Below, piece after piece: positions 35,701 through 44,333 of a stretch of 64,000 bases of DNA. Under the pieces are notes generated by a model that was not told the DNA's origin, made no database searches, and worked only from the letters and a program-made list of their open reading frames with translations. The stretch lies in assembly GCA_958510825.1 (NCBI GenBank), contig OY294050.1:11261340-11325339 (forward strand). The letters run 5' to 3'. Each line of letters opens with the position of its first letter. Position 1 is the stretch's first letter. The translations under genes and the position numbers were made by a program. Source of the DNA: Brachypterus glaber. Its lineage: Eukaryota > Arthropoda > Insecta > Coleoptera > Kateretidae.

Positions 35701-37129
35701 CAGCGGTATTCCTTAACGTCTTCATCATCGGCCATTTGCTTGCCTATTTTCTCTTTTTTACAAAAATTGCGCGATGTTTTCAGTTTTGACAGGAGCCACT
35801 AGTTTTAGGTTATGTTTGTATTTCAGTGTAGCCAACTGTTAAAAAACAAAAAATCATTAGGGTGGACCCTCTCTATCTCGGTTCAATTTATGCCAGGACT
35901 ATCCAACCAGCCCTCGTCGTATAATGAGGTCATTCCAGTGCCCCTTATTTTAAAAATTCCGACACGTTGGCATGCCTCTAGCCTAAAGGTTTCGTGCATG
36001 GAACCTATAGGCCATTATGACTTATGAACAGAGTCTCCAGGGACCCGTGCTGGCTCTTGTCCGAGGGGTTGATCGCGTCTGAAATTTGTACAAAAGAGTT
36101 CCTTTTTGCAAAGAGTTCCTCCAGAGTTGCTTGGGAGTTCCTCCTGTTCCTTAATAGTTCCTCGGTAATTTTTGGCAAATAAGCCGTAGAAATTACCGCT
36201 GTGCAAGCACTACTGCCAATAAGGCACCCTCAAAAAGCTTTGTCCCTGGCGGTTTCTACCAAAGTTGGCGCCCCTTCACGACAAAAATTGGCGCCCCTTC
36301 AGAACAAGAATTGGCGCCGCCCCAAAATTACCTTCAGGAAAAAAAGCTTTGTCCCTGACGGTTTCTACCAAAACCAAACTTGGCGCCCCTTAAAAAAAAA
36401 AAAAAAAATTGGCGCCAAAGGTAAGATGTTTGTAACGGCTCATCTAGTTTGAACATAAGAACGTTAATCCACATGGGTAATAATAATAATAATAATTGTT
36501 TCTGACCGCGTCTTAAATTTGTACAAAAGAGTTCCTTTTTGCACAAAGAGTTCCTCCATTTTGCAAAGAGTTCCTCCATTTTGTAAATAGTTCCTCCAGA
36601 GTTCCTCCTTTTTGCAAAGATTTCCTCGGAGTTCCTCCAGAGTTCCTCCTGAGTTCCTTTGGCTTGTACAAAAGATTTCCTCGCGGTCAGCCCCTTGCTT
36701 TTGTCGGTTGTGCCGTTTGGACTTGGTCGAAATATTTTTATAAAAAGTATAGTTAATCCAGAATAAATCATTGTTGATTTATTATGGACCTTAATTTATG
36801 GTTAATCTAAATGCATGCTTTATTTTATTTATTTAGTGGCAAACCATTTTTTAGATAACTTTATGCATGTTCTTAATCATTTTGTTCCAGAAAAACTAAG
36901 AGAACGACGAATTTTAGAAGAAAAAAATAAATCGTTAAATTTAGAGTTAGAAATGTTACAAAATAAGCACTCTCAATTAACTATATCTTTAAAAACTCAA
37001 AAATCTCACCAGGAACAACTTTTAATGACTCAGCATAGCACCGAAGATAAAATTAAAGAGATTTTAACATTTATGAGTAAAGTAAAAGGAAATAAGGATT
37101 TAGCCGAAAAAGAATTTGATAACTCGTAA
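23842..37129 (+). CDS. PHF21A: PHF21A/BHC80-like PHD-finger protein
   Basis: Eight exons: 23842-23934, 24140-24172, 24233-24298, 25074-25210, 25903-26158, 28331-28724, 30654-30881, 36891-37129; phases agree, 481 residues. The N-terminal coiled coil has NVDIQKKLHKAEEE; then a conserved block LTYFGLGTHEVFKELQNKRA followed by ERKRRSTA; an AT-hook-like KRKRGG; a PHD finger at residues 320-358 (TCIKC, CENC, FHINC, CPKC); and a C-terminal coiled coil from EKLRERRILEEKN. The order matches vertebrate PHF21A/B, whose PHD reads unmethylated H3K4 in the LSD1-CoREST complex. The PHD frame would reach a TAG at 30,884, but the donor at 30,882 and the acceptor at 36,890 restore the expected coiled coil in phase. 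The last intron (6.0 kb) holds the TFIIH p44 gene on the other strand. The Trp that usually precedes the last Cys pair is absent. Confidence 0.85.
24822..24940. mobile_element. MITE family B, copy 3 (right end lost)
   Basis: Begins GGGGCTGATTTATTTCATTT and shares CACCAAAAATATAATTTTGA and the following CTATGCTAATATATCTC word with the copy at 2456-2608. The right inverted repeat is not present. Confidence 0.75.
25554..25887. mobile_element. MITE family C, copy 1, carrying an inner hairpin
   Basis: Ends TACCGTTATCTGGGGTGACT and its complement AGTCACCCCAGTTGACGGTA. A second copy is at 27,623-27,794. Copy 1 is longer and contains a near-perfect hairpin at about 25,682-25,747 (AATGCGATACCGTGATTGGC against GCCAATCATGGTATCGCATT). 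The element ends 15 bp before the acceptor of PHF21 exon 5. Confidence 0.85.
26241..26405. mobile_element. MITE family A, copy 2
   Basis: Inverted ends GGGAACGTTCAAGTATTACG and complement. It holds the family interior (AATTAACATGGGCGTAACAC) and a run of about 18 cytosines. Confidence 0.9.
26737..26775. repeat. (AT)n microsatellite
   Basis: A poly-A run followed by an uninterrupted AT dinucleotide tract in PHF21 intron 5. Confidence 0.9.
27067..27284. mobile_element. Inverted-repeat element in PHF21 intron 5
   Basis: The left end GTTGCCATAGTTTGTTTACT pairs with the right end AGTAAGCAAACCATAGCAAC; matching continues through CTCACATAATCTACT and AGTAGATTGTGAG. No coding capacity. Confidence 0.8.
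27623..27794. mobile_element. MITE family C, copy 2
   Basis: Ends TACCGTCAACTAGGGTGACT and AGTCACCCCAGTTGACGGTA are inverted; inner CTCTGAACCAAAGC also pairs with GCTTTGGTTCAGAGG. It is shorter than copy 1 and lacks the inner hairpin. Confidence 0.9.
28750..29560 (+). pseudogene. Decayed mariner-like element with transposase remnant
   Basis: Inverted ends TACAGGGTGGCCCATAAGTC and its complement, with matching continuing for more than 150 bp. Between them the plus strand reads IGPYFCEE, VTVNGDRYRAML, WWLQDGATAHTAR, then a stop; after a frame change SRSPDLTAPD and WGYLKDR follow. These are the catalytic-region blocks of Tc1/mariner (IS630-type) DDE transposases. Stops, frame shifts and the missing N-terminus make it inactive. 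It lies in PHF21 intron 6. Confidence 0.85.
29858..30475. mobile_element. Long foldback element E3
   Basis: The outer ends AGGGTGTTTTTTTTAACCTG and CAGGTTAAAAAAACACCC pair, and the inner arms share GTTGCAGAGATAACACAGCC and complement. The right arm is longer, with an extra stretch at about 30,280-30,430. It lies in PHF21 intron 6 and ends about 180 bp before the PHD exon. Confidence 0.8.
31153..32180. mobile_element. Long foldback element E4
   Basis: Ends TACAGGGTGGCTCAGAACTG and CAGTTCTGAGACACCCTC are inverted. The arms extend several hundred bases with words such as AAAATTCGATTTTTATTTAA and the complementary TTAAATAAAAATCGAATTTT. It contains CGTAGCTCCCTTAC at about 32,066. No coding capacity recognised. 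Confidence 0.85.
32137..32556 (-). CDS. Candidate membrane-protein ORF in PHF21 intron 7 (doubtful)
   Basis: A 139-residue minus-strand ORF with a lysine-rich start (MHFLEMAQKQKYKK) and a strong hydrophobic stretch around LHLQITLILLFLYSVGPFIM. Its last 17 or so residues fall in the terminal repeat of element E4, so the real end, if it is a gene, would be earlier; a possible donor follows GGNKE-like coding at about 32,203 (AAAGAG/GTATAT). I recognise no family. It may be an exon of an unknown nested gene, a transposon gene remnant or chance. Confidence 0.22.
   Translation of the reverse strand: MHFLEMAQKQKYKKIIQIKKKYKRLSKTLITFTITHYIESSEIITCEHFMTCKNWFLLHLQITLILLFLYSVGPFIMTIPSLLMAGYIKKVLNKSYKSLMGEQTGVYLMFSGHNGGKEVYFFKWVYRGCLRTDALPFAE
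32640..32670. repeat. (CATA)n microsatellite
   Basis: Short tract of ACATACATACATAAATACAT type. Confidence 0.8.
33128..33254. mobile_element. Short foldback related to the element at 1663-1887
   Basis: Inverted arms begin TATAAAGCACTCGTTTCATA and end with the imperfect complement. The centre (GCACTAGTACTTTAGAAAAC, CGCCGCAAGC, CTAAACTTGTACTCGTGC) is the same as that of the 1663-1887 element. Confidence 0.8.
34539..35735 (-). CDS. GTF2H2: TFIIH subunit p44 (GTF2H2 / Ssl1), nested and intronless
   Basis: A single 398-residue frame on the minus strand (human p44 is 395). It starts MADDEDVKEYRWETGYERTW. The von Willebrand A/Ssl1 domain is clear (HVYILIDCSDSMSSQDLKPT, FFDQNPISQMGIIIM, EILVIMGSLTTCDPDDIY). 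The C-terminal zinc-binding part follows: YYCPQCYSKYCELPVECRAC, then MCFACQ, CTSCKKVFCIDCD, HTCPGC. p44 is a core TFIIH subunit that stimulates the XPD helicase in nucleotide excision repair and in transcription initiation. The gene lies entirely inside the last intron of the PHF21-like gene on the opposite strand. Lack of introns suggests a retrocopy that became functional, or complete intron loss; the frame is intact. Confidence 0.97.
   Translation of the reverse strand: MADDEDVKEYRWETGYERTWEAIKEDDDGVLEASVADIIQRAKRKRQAQKTGHTKLGMMRHVYILIDCSDSMSSQDLKPTRLICTLKLLELFINEFFDQNPISQMGIIIMHNKRAEKICDLGGNFKKHIKSIGTLNRTSLVGEPSLQNGLEMALSSLKLLPTHASREILVIMGSLTTCDPDDIYKTIESLKTEGVRCSVIGLAAEVHVCRQLSNETGGVYNVILDDCHFKDLLYQQVDPPPAALCLDSNLIKMGFPHQINSEGSEEPLTMCMCHVDSVDEESKLRTGGYYCPQCYSKYCELPVECRACGLTLVSAPHLARSYHHLFPPANFKEITFDNQVNMCFACQKAFTSEDKNVYSCTSCKKVFCIDCDIFIHDTLHTCPGCATNLATFQATNSN
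36015..36205. repeat. GAGTTCCT-repeat region, copy 1
   Basis: Contains several GAGTTCCT-type words (about 36,097-36,165) after GCGTCTGAAATTTGTACAAA. The same opening and the same word type recur at 36,505-36,690. The two blocks look like copies of one unit separated by the GGCGCC-rich repeat. Confidence 0.7.
36220..36425 (+). repeat. AAGCTTTGTCCCTGACGGTT / TTGGCGCC repeat units
   Basis: Two AAGCTTTGTCCCTGRCGGTT units at about 36,234 and 36,348, each followed by TCTACCAAA and by TTGGCGCCCC words; TTGGCGCC occurs five times in the block. Related units lie at about 14,023 and 14,103 in the opposite orientation. Confidence 0.75.
36505..36690. repeat. Tandem array of GAGTTCCTCC units
   Basis: Nine units of GAGTTCCT or a close variant lie between 36,529 and 36,660 at spacings of about 10 or 20 bp, several with the spacer ATTTTGCAAA. 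A (TAA)n tract lies just before, at about 36,477. It ends 200 bp before the last exon of the PHF21-like gene. Confidence 0.85.
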
Positions 37130-37760
37130 TTTCCAGACAAATCAGGGGCTGTCTATAAATTAACTAAGAGTTTTTAGAGGGGAGGGGTTCAGTAAATCCT
37201 TACACACCCTTGGGCGAGGGGCCTTAGGTCGTCTTACACAAGACTTTTTATAAATGTTTTGTAATTTTTTATTAAAATATATTTTCCCATCAATTAAATT
37301 ATAATGTTTGTACCTTATTTTAAGGAAGTTATGTGGTACTAATCATTATCTTACAAAATCTTAAAGGAAAAGGGTGTAAATTTAAAAAATTCACCTTATA
37401 TGATATAATTTATGGACAGTCCCTCAATAACAGCCGAATTTCAAGTAACCGTGTTAGGGGAATATTTATTTTGTTCTCTATTTAACTCGTTGAGTTAAAA
37501 GAAAACCAAAATGCATACTCCTCTAATCCGGTTACCACAAAAAAATTCGGTTAATGTTTTACAATTTTTTTTAATATTGTTAATTTTTTTGGCTGTGAGA
37601 ATTATTTGTATTTAATTCGAAAAATTTCGAAATTATAATCAAAATTGAATTATTTAAAGTTAATGACTGTACGTTTTGTTACCTACTTGTATGTTAGTAA
37701 ATTATTATATTTTTTAAATATTATTTTATTTAAATTTCCGGCAGTACTACTCCTCTACTC
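37130..37760. other. Downstream of the PHF21-like gene
   Basis: Should contain its 3' UTR. An inverted-repeat stretch at about 37,433-37,553 (AAGTAACCGTGTTAGGGGA against TCCTCTAATCCGGTTAC) looks like a small MITE. No gene is seen. Confidence 0.5.
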
Positions 37761-38468
37761 TATACAGGGTTATTCAGAAATAGGGTCATTAATTTTAAAA
37801 AGTTCCTGTAAACATATATTTAAAAATGCGTCGTAAGAGAGCTAAGCCCCTTTGAATGTGACTAAAAAATTCGGTTTTTATTTAATAGCTGAGGAACCCT
37901 TTAAGATATAGCAACGAGGTTTTGCATGTGAAATAATTTTAATAAGGCCCGTCTTTATATGTTATTTTTATGTACTTATTTTAACCTGGGGCGACCCAAA
38001 ACGGGGGAGCCTTTTTTTGTCCAAAACTTGTTTCTGTGTAACTTTTTTGTAATTTTATTATTGGAACATGATTCGTTAGGTCAAAATACGGTTAATCCTA
38101 CAGTATTACAACAAGAGTACCTTTTTTTATGTATTTTGACCTGAGGAATCATGTTCCAATAATAAACTTACAAAAAAGTTACACAGAAAAAAGTTTGAGA
38201 CAAAAAACTGATAAGGCCCCCGCGTTTCGCACGCCCCTGGTTAAAATAAGTACATACGAAGATGGGCCTTCTTTCACATTCAAAACCTCGTTGCTGTATC
38301 TCAAAGGGTTTCTAAGTTACTAAATAAAAATCGATTTTTTAGCGACTTTCAAAAGGACTTTTTTAGCTTCCTTACGACGCATTTTTAGACATATGTTTCT
38401 AGAAACTTTTTTTCATATTTTCCTTTGTAGAATCACCTTTAATGACCCTATTTTTAATTAACCCCGTA
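37761..38468. mobile_element. Long foldback element E5
   Basis: Ends ATACAGGGTTATTCAGAAAT... and ...AATTAACCCCGTAT are inverted, and long inner arms match (AATAGGGTCATTAATTTTAA against TTTAATGACCCTATTTTTAA). Inner words resemble E4 (GAGGAACCCTTTAAG, TAATAAGGCC, TAGCTTCCTTAC). Confidence 0.8.
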
Positions 38469-38857
38469 TTTCTGTACTTTTTGGCATCTCTAATCTGTTA
38501 AATCGCTACTGTGTGATAACCAGAGTTCGGATGAGACACCTTAAACTACAGGGTGTTTGCGATCTTCTGGTATAATTTTTAACGGTAGGTATGTTACTGC
38601 AATTTAAAACAAAAAAGCAAAAAAAAAACATTTACTCAAAAATAAAAACCTATTTAACCTTGTAACTAATTATTTTTTAAGATTTTTTTTTTCTTGAAAA
38701 TTGATGACATTTTCAATATTATTTTAAAGTTAATTTTGGAAATTTTGCACAAAAAGGACCAAATAATGAATACTTATTAGATTAAGACTAATTATTGATC
38801 ATTTTCATATATAATTTTCAATCAAAATCAAAAAAATAAATAAAAAATAAGTAGTAA

Positions 38858-38992
38858 GGGAACGTTTAAGTATTATGTAACGCAAATTTTGATCATGACC
38901 CATGTAACGCTATTTTCATATACCATTAACATGGGCGTAACACTCCAAAATGACGCTCCCCCCCCTCTAGGAGCGTTACGTAATACTTGAAC
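38858..38992. mobile_element. MITE family A, copy 3
   Basis: Left end GGGAACGTTTAAGTATTATG and right end CGTTACGTAATACTTGAAC; interior ATTAACATGGGCGTAACACT as in copies 1 and 2. The outermost bases of the right end are missing. Confidence 0.85.
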
Positions 38993-40123
38993 TTTAATAT
39001 TTTTAAAGTGATACATCACATGACCCACGTTGTCATTTAATTTTCCACACTGTCCCTCCGGCGCCGCCTTATCAAATAAAAAAACTTTAAGTTTATATCT
39101 TATCCCGTTTAAAAGTTACGGCCGCAACCCCGGGGGTGTACCATTTAGAAGAATAACTACCAAAATATTATTAATAAATCAATTAAAATGAGGACAAATG
39201 GTTATAATTCGTCTTCGTTAATAACGAATCGTTATACATTTTTAATCTTTATTGACTAAAATTCTCTGCTTTATAAGTCATACATTAAATACACACAGTT
39301 TATGAGTTTTACTTGTTCTTGGACATTGTGACGTTAAAATAATCAATAAAATAAAAATTACAATACTCTTTGTAATCCTACAGCTAATGTATTACTTTTC
39401 TCACAAAATCGTAACAGATAAAAAGTTGGAAAGAAATAAAATATCGCAGCTTTTTATTTTCCCCTAAGGAAATTAACTTAAAATTGAGTTAATAAAAAAA
39501 AATATTTTTTACGTCTCCCGACGAAGAGGCGAATTATAGTTGTCAAATTTATTTACAGTATTATTAATTTGGGCTGTATAAGGCCTTGTACTCTACGCTA
39601 AACCTTATTGCCGCCCTGAAGTATTTCGATTCAAGCCCTTTTGAGCTATCGTGGTTCCAAATGTTCACAGATTTTTTCATTTTTATTAACGCAAGACTTT
39701 TCCTACGGGAAAGTAATTACTTGATTTAAAAACAAATCTAGCCCAGCGTATCTATATGAAATCATCAATAAGTGACAGATAAGAAAAATTCTAAGAAAAA
39801 TACACGTTTGTACAATGGAATGCGGTGCAATGGCATAAATTTAAGCCTTGCTTTTTCCCATTTCCCTGGAAATCGCGCGCTTAACTCAATTTAATGTCGA
39901 GTAGGGTTAACGTAATAGTAAATTCTAAAATAATCCCATATTTTTTTTTCTTTATTTACTGTTTGGTTTTGTTTAATGAATATATGGACCTCTAATTTAA
40001 ACATAAATATCGCAAATTAAAAAATTATAATCTTATCTTTGGTTCATAATAATTATTAAAAATAGGTTTATTGTTATTTTCTCAGAGCGGATAATAAATT
40101 GTGTGTAAAAATATTTATCCAAA
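38993..40123. other. Intergenic region before the four-TM gene
   Basis: AT-rich, with no coding block, RNA gene or clear repeat ends seen. The promoter of the gene starting at 40,124 should be at its right end. Confidence 0.5.
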
Positions 40124-43100
40124 ATGACTGGATCAAACCCCAGTAATAATCAATCTAACAATCAACCGCAGTAAGTTTTTCTTAAATAAATTGTATAAGG
40201 TGATAAGGGGGTAAATGTAACATATCGACAGCTTCGTCCGCAAGGTGGTTAACTCCATTTGTTAGAAATCAAAAAGGTTTGTTTATTGACCCTAAAATTA
40301 AAATTAGGGGCAGGGTCTTTGCTTGCAGCCAATATGTAATCTTTGAATGTTATTAATGTTAAGCGGAGCATAATAAGTTTTTCAATTGCTTGTTAAATGT
40401 TTAAAACTCACCAATTTTGTTAATGGCGTCGATTCGTGTTCAGATCAACCGTATAACTGGATATGGGAATATTTTTTGTTGGATGTCCTCACAATATACA
40501 TTTGAGGAGTTGAACCGCAAAACTGTAAAAATCCCATTTTTCACAGACTGGATATGTTAAGTTTTGCAGTTGAACTCCTTTTGGATATGGATCTCTCAGA
40601 CTATCCGGTTACGATAAAAAATTGTAAAATTACGCATACCATTTTTTTTGCTAATGCTAAACCTTAAAATCCTATCAGATGAAGAAAAACAGTGGCGTAC
40701 TATATATTTTTTTAATTAAACATCGGGCGTTACCCTTGTGCACGCTACCGGTAAAGAAAAACAGTTTTTAGCTTAAACGACTCTCACGGTTACAAAGTTA
40801 AATGGAAAGTCAAACCACCCCGGATTTTTTGATTTTAGGTTGTTTTTGCGACATTTCCAAACAGTTTTTGAAAAAAATTGAAATCGCTCACGAAGCCGTT
40901 TTTAAATAAAATCATTCTTCTTCAAGTTTTTCCTGGCATCACAATACGGAGTTTTTTCTATGACACACCCTATTAAAAAACACATTTTTCTGTAATATAA
41001 AACACAAAAAACACGTAAAGTGGTATCACCTTTGGATTTGATGAAAATCCCCTCCACAAAGAGCGTTAAACTGCCACCCAAGCACCAAAAAAAGTAGTAA
41101 ATCATAAAGTATCTCAAGAAAAATCGAGTTAAAGGGATCCAGTCAGTTATGTTTAATAAAATGTGAGAAAGTTTGGTATAAAATTCAATTCAAGTACCCC
41201 CAGATAACCCTTTGTTTAAGAAGATATTTAGCTTCTAGAACAATAAATGTTGCTTTTTGCATAAAAATTTTGAGCACTTATATGTTACATTTTATTAATT
41301 CCAATCGAAGTTACAGATGTTTGAAAAAGAGGCTAATTTTGCGGTCACTTCCTGAAACCTTAAACATTCTCATTAATATATACAGAGCGATTATAAAGTT
41401 TCAAACAGTTTGAAAAGAAAATACTCTTCGTTTGAAGCCACGCCTCTGTTAGAGTTGTGCGCGACAAGCCCATATGATTGCTACATACAACAGCTCGGTG
41501 GCCAGTAAAACGCACACAGCTTTCTTGCATTTTACTCATCGCTAATGTCAGTTTTGCATTAAAAAGTGTTCGGAACTTTATAATCGCATGGTATATATAG
41601 AGAGAGAGAGAGAGAGAAATATAACTATATATTTACTCTACTTCTTATTTAATAGTTTTTCTTTACATTTAAAGTAGGTACATAGCATATATTTTATTTT
41701 TAGTGTTTTAAATATGACTATCTCAGATTTATATCATAAGAATTTTCCTTCAGACAAAGCATCATACAAATATAGGATACCTTTTATTGGTCTGGTAAGT
41801 ATATTATTTAAAAAGCCGTGAAGCATCAATAACCCAGCCTAACAAAATAAAAAAATAAATCCGGATTTCTATTAAAGACTATGGTATTATTAAATTATTC
41901 AAACTGCGGCAATACGAGAAATTTTAATAATTCAAAAAACAATTGCAGTAGCTTAAAATGCCGACTTTAGAAGGTGAGAGAAAAAAACAGTTTTTTTATT
42001 TGTTGCTACAAGATGATAATATGCTTGTGTCATCGTTCTAAATAAAGACAAAAATATAGAAGATTAGACTTTAAATAAAAAAAGAATCAGTTAAATCCCT
42101 AAAAATTAAGTAGTCTTTTTAATATTTGAATTTTAAAAATTGCAATTTTTTAGGTGTTCCGATTTTTTTGCGTTCAACAGTATATTATTGAATGCGTAGC
42201 TCTGATCTGAAAAATATACTTTTAGGTCGAATTTTACGTGGTACAAATATAAAAAAACAATTATGTTTTGCGTTAAATATATTAATCATTTTTACCATAG
42301 TTGCGTGCTACTTATATAATTCGTTAGAAACACGAAACAATTTTAAAAAGCTGTTGTTGCTTTACGGGTTTAGCTGAAATATTGCATAATCTTATTTGGC
42401 ACAAACGAAAATTTTGTAAAGATTTCTTATCATTTGTGCCTGATTTCTTATTGTTTGTTTCTGCAGATAAAATAATTTTATGATGGCACAAACAGACACA
42501 AACGATAAGAAGTCCTTGCAAACCAAAATCCTTTTGACCACATACAATTTTTTACAATTTGCCAAGGTATAGAAAAATGCTCATTTTAGACCTAACGCTT
42601 GGACGCAGATACGAATGATGGTGAAAACCTCTCCAGACTCAAAAGTATCAATAACTGTCAACAGAATCAAATTTTAAAAAATAACCCATTTATCAAAATT
42701 TAAGCCTCTCGTGGCTGAACCCCTTTGATAGAGAAAATTTTTTTGTGGCACAAACGCCCATAGTCATATAAGAGACTCTACTCACGCATTTTTCCTTTCA
42801 AAATATAAATTCCGGATTATAGGCAATTTTGGGGAAATTTTTATATCTCGAGAACCAAGATGGCACAAACGAAACTAATGGTGGCACAAAGGTCCACATA
42901 AGGCCCCCTTTACAACTTTACACTGTCCTAAAGAAGAAATCTATTACAACTATACAAAATGTTTTACCTCGAGGGATAAACCCTAAAAAAAATACTCCTG
43001 AATTCCTTCTAGGAGGTAATCCTTTTAAGATTTTCTCGGAATTTCGTTTAAGATTACATAAAAAAAATTGCCTAAAAAAATGGATTTTCTCGAAAGATTG

Positions 43101-44333
43101 CCTCCTATTTGTACATCTGAATTTATCAGCGGCTTAACCCTCGTTTTACCTAGTGCGTCAAATACACCCATATCGCAACTTGTTTAATAAAAACTTACTG
43201 AACTTTTAAATTATAAAATCATGTCGATAAAATTTATTTTTTAGGTTCTTTCCATATTATCTTTACATTATAGCACATATTACTACTATCTTTGGTTTTC
43301 TACGCATTATCTTTTAATATGGGCGTATATTCTCATAGCTTTAGGTGTCCATTATGAATACTCTTGGGGAATATCAATTGTAAGTATACCTTATTAGGGT
43401 GGACCTTATATTTTGTTATTATTTTCAAATTTTCATTTGGCTGTAACTAGAAAATTTTATGTGATCAAACTTCTCTAAGGGTGTTAAGGCATTCTAACCT
43501 GTGCCCCTAACACTAAAATTTACGAATGTCCACCATAAGTGAGTCAAACGGTAACAAACATTTTAAAAATGTATCAGATCTGATCGAATTAATTTTTATT
43601 TAATGCACTGTAATTCATAATATTAAAATGATTTAACTAAAACAAAACGAGCTAAGCGCCAGATAAGAGCTCCTAAATATAAATATTAACTAGTGTTACA
43701 GATGAAATAACTGGAATATATATATTTATTTGATGTTTTTGCGCATGCGTCAACAGTTACTATTAAAATAAAAACTGTGATATTTTTTTAAAACAACACG
43801 TATTTTATTTTTAGGGTGATTTTAAACATTATACACCACTGATCATTTTTAAAATTATAGAAATTTGTGTAAGTTTTTCAATGATAATTTATGCTACAGT
43901 AAAAATGGAACATGATGATTTTATTGTTGGAACTTGTATGACAGGAATAGTTTTTACAAGTAAGTATTTAAATGTCACAATTTTTTCTAGGAATGCCAGA
44001 AATCCAGGCCTCGAAACAGTATTTAACACGTTCGATACCAAGCGACTCATATATGAGCCACAACAATTTTTTAAATAGACAAATGGAGTTACTGCTTTCG
44101 AGTTAATCACGGCAGTACAGGGAACCGAAAATTGTTTTTTTGAGATACGATGTTTGGAAATTTACAACTCGATAATCTTTTTAGATTATTTTGATTTTTT
44201 TTTGCTTCTAGTTTTAAATATTGGATATACTATTTACGTGGCGTACAGAAGCTCAAATAATATAAGACATCTATTAGTAACTAATGTGCCAGCGGAAGAA
44301 AACCGTTTTAGTACGGACACGTTAAGAACCTAG
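40124..44333 (+). CDS. Small four-TM membrane protein, family not recognised
   Basis: Five exons: 40124-40170, 41704-41794, 43245-43379, 43815-43959, 44212-44333; donors and acceptors are all canonical and phases agree, giving 179 residues. The N-terminus is short and Asn/Gln-rich (MTGSNPSNNQSNNQPH). Four hydrophobic segments follow: IPFIGLVLSILSLHY, HYLLIWAYILIALGV, IIFKIIEICVSFSMIIYA and FIVGTCMTGIVFTILNIGYT. The tail is soluble (NIRHLLVTNVPAEENRFSTD). The size and topology resemble MARVEL/CMTM or other small four-TM families, but I see no diagnostic motif. The model rests only on splice sites, phase continuity and hydropathy, so an exon could be missing. An ORF at 42,192-42,377 looks exon-like but does not fit the phase. 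Confidence 0.62.
41387..41587. mobile_element. 201-bp MITE in intron 1 of the four-TM gene
   Basis: Ends GCGATTATAAAGTT and AACTTTATAATCGC are perfect inverted repeats of 14 bp. The interior is unusually GC-rich for this window. A (GA)n tract follows at about 41,597. Confidence 0.8.
42375..42900. repeat. Scattered GGCACAAACG words
   Basis: The word GGCACAAACG or a one-base variant occurs at about 42,398, 42,485, 42,748, 42,861 and 42,883, within 500 bp of intron 2 of the four-TM gene. Spacing is irregular. No repeat family recognised. Confidence 0.55.
43396..43640 (+). repeat. Dispersed repeat family G, copy 2
   Basis: Begins AGGGTGGACCTTATATTTTG and shares ordered words with the copy at 5482-5905 (ACTAGAAAATTTTA, ACTAAAATTTACGAATGT, CAAACGGTAACAAACATTTT). 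Confidence 0.75.

Noticed and set aside
42192..42377. Exon-like hydrophobic ORF in intron 2 of the four-TM gene
   Set aside because: It has an acceptor-like start, but its phase does not match the phase-0 donor of exon 2, while 43,245 does.
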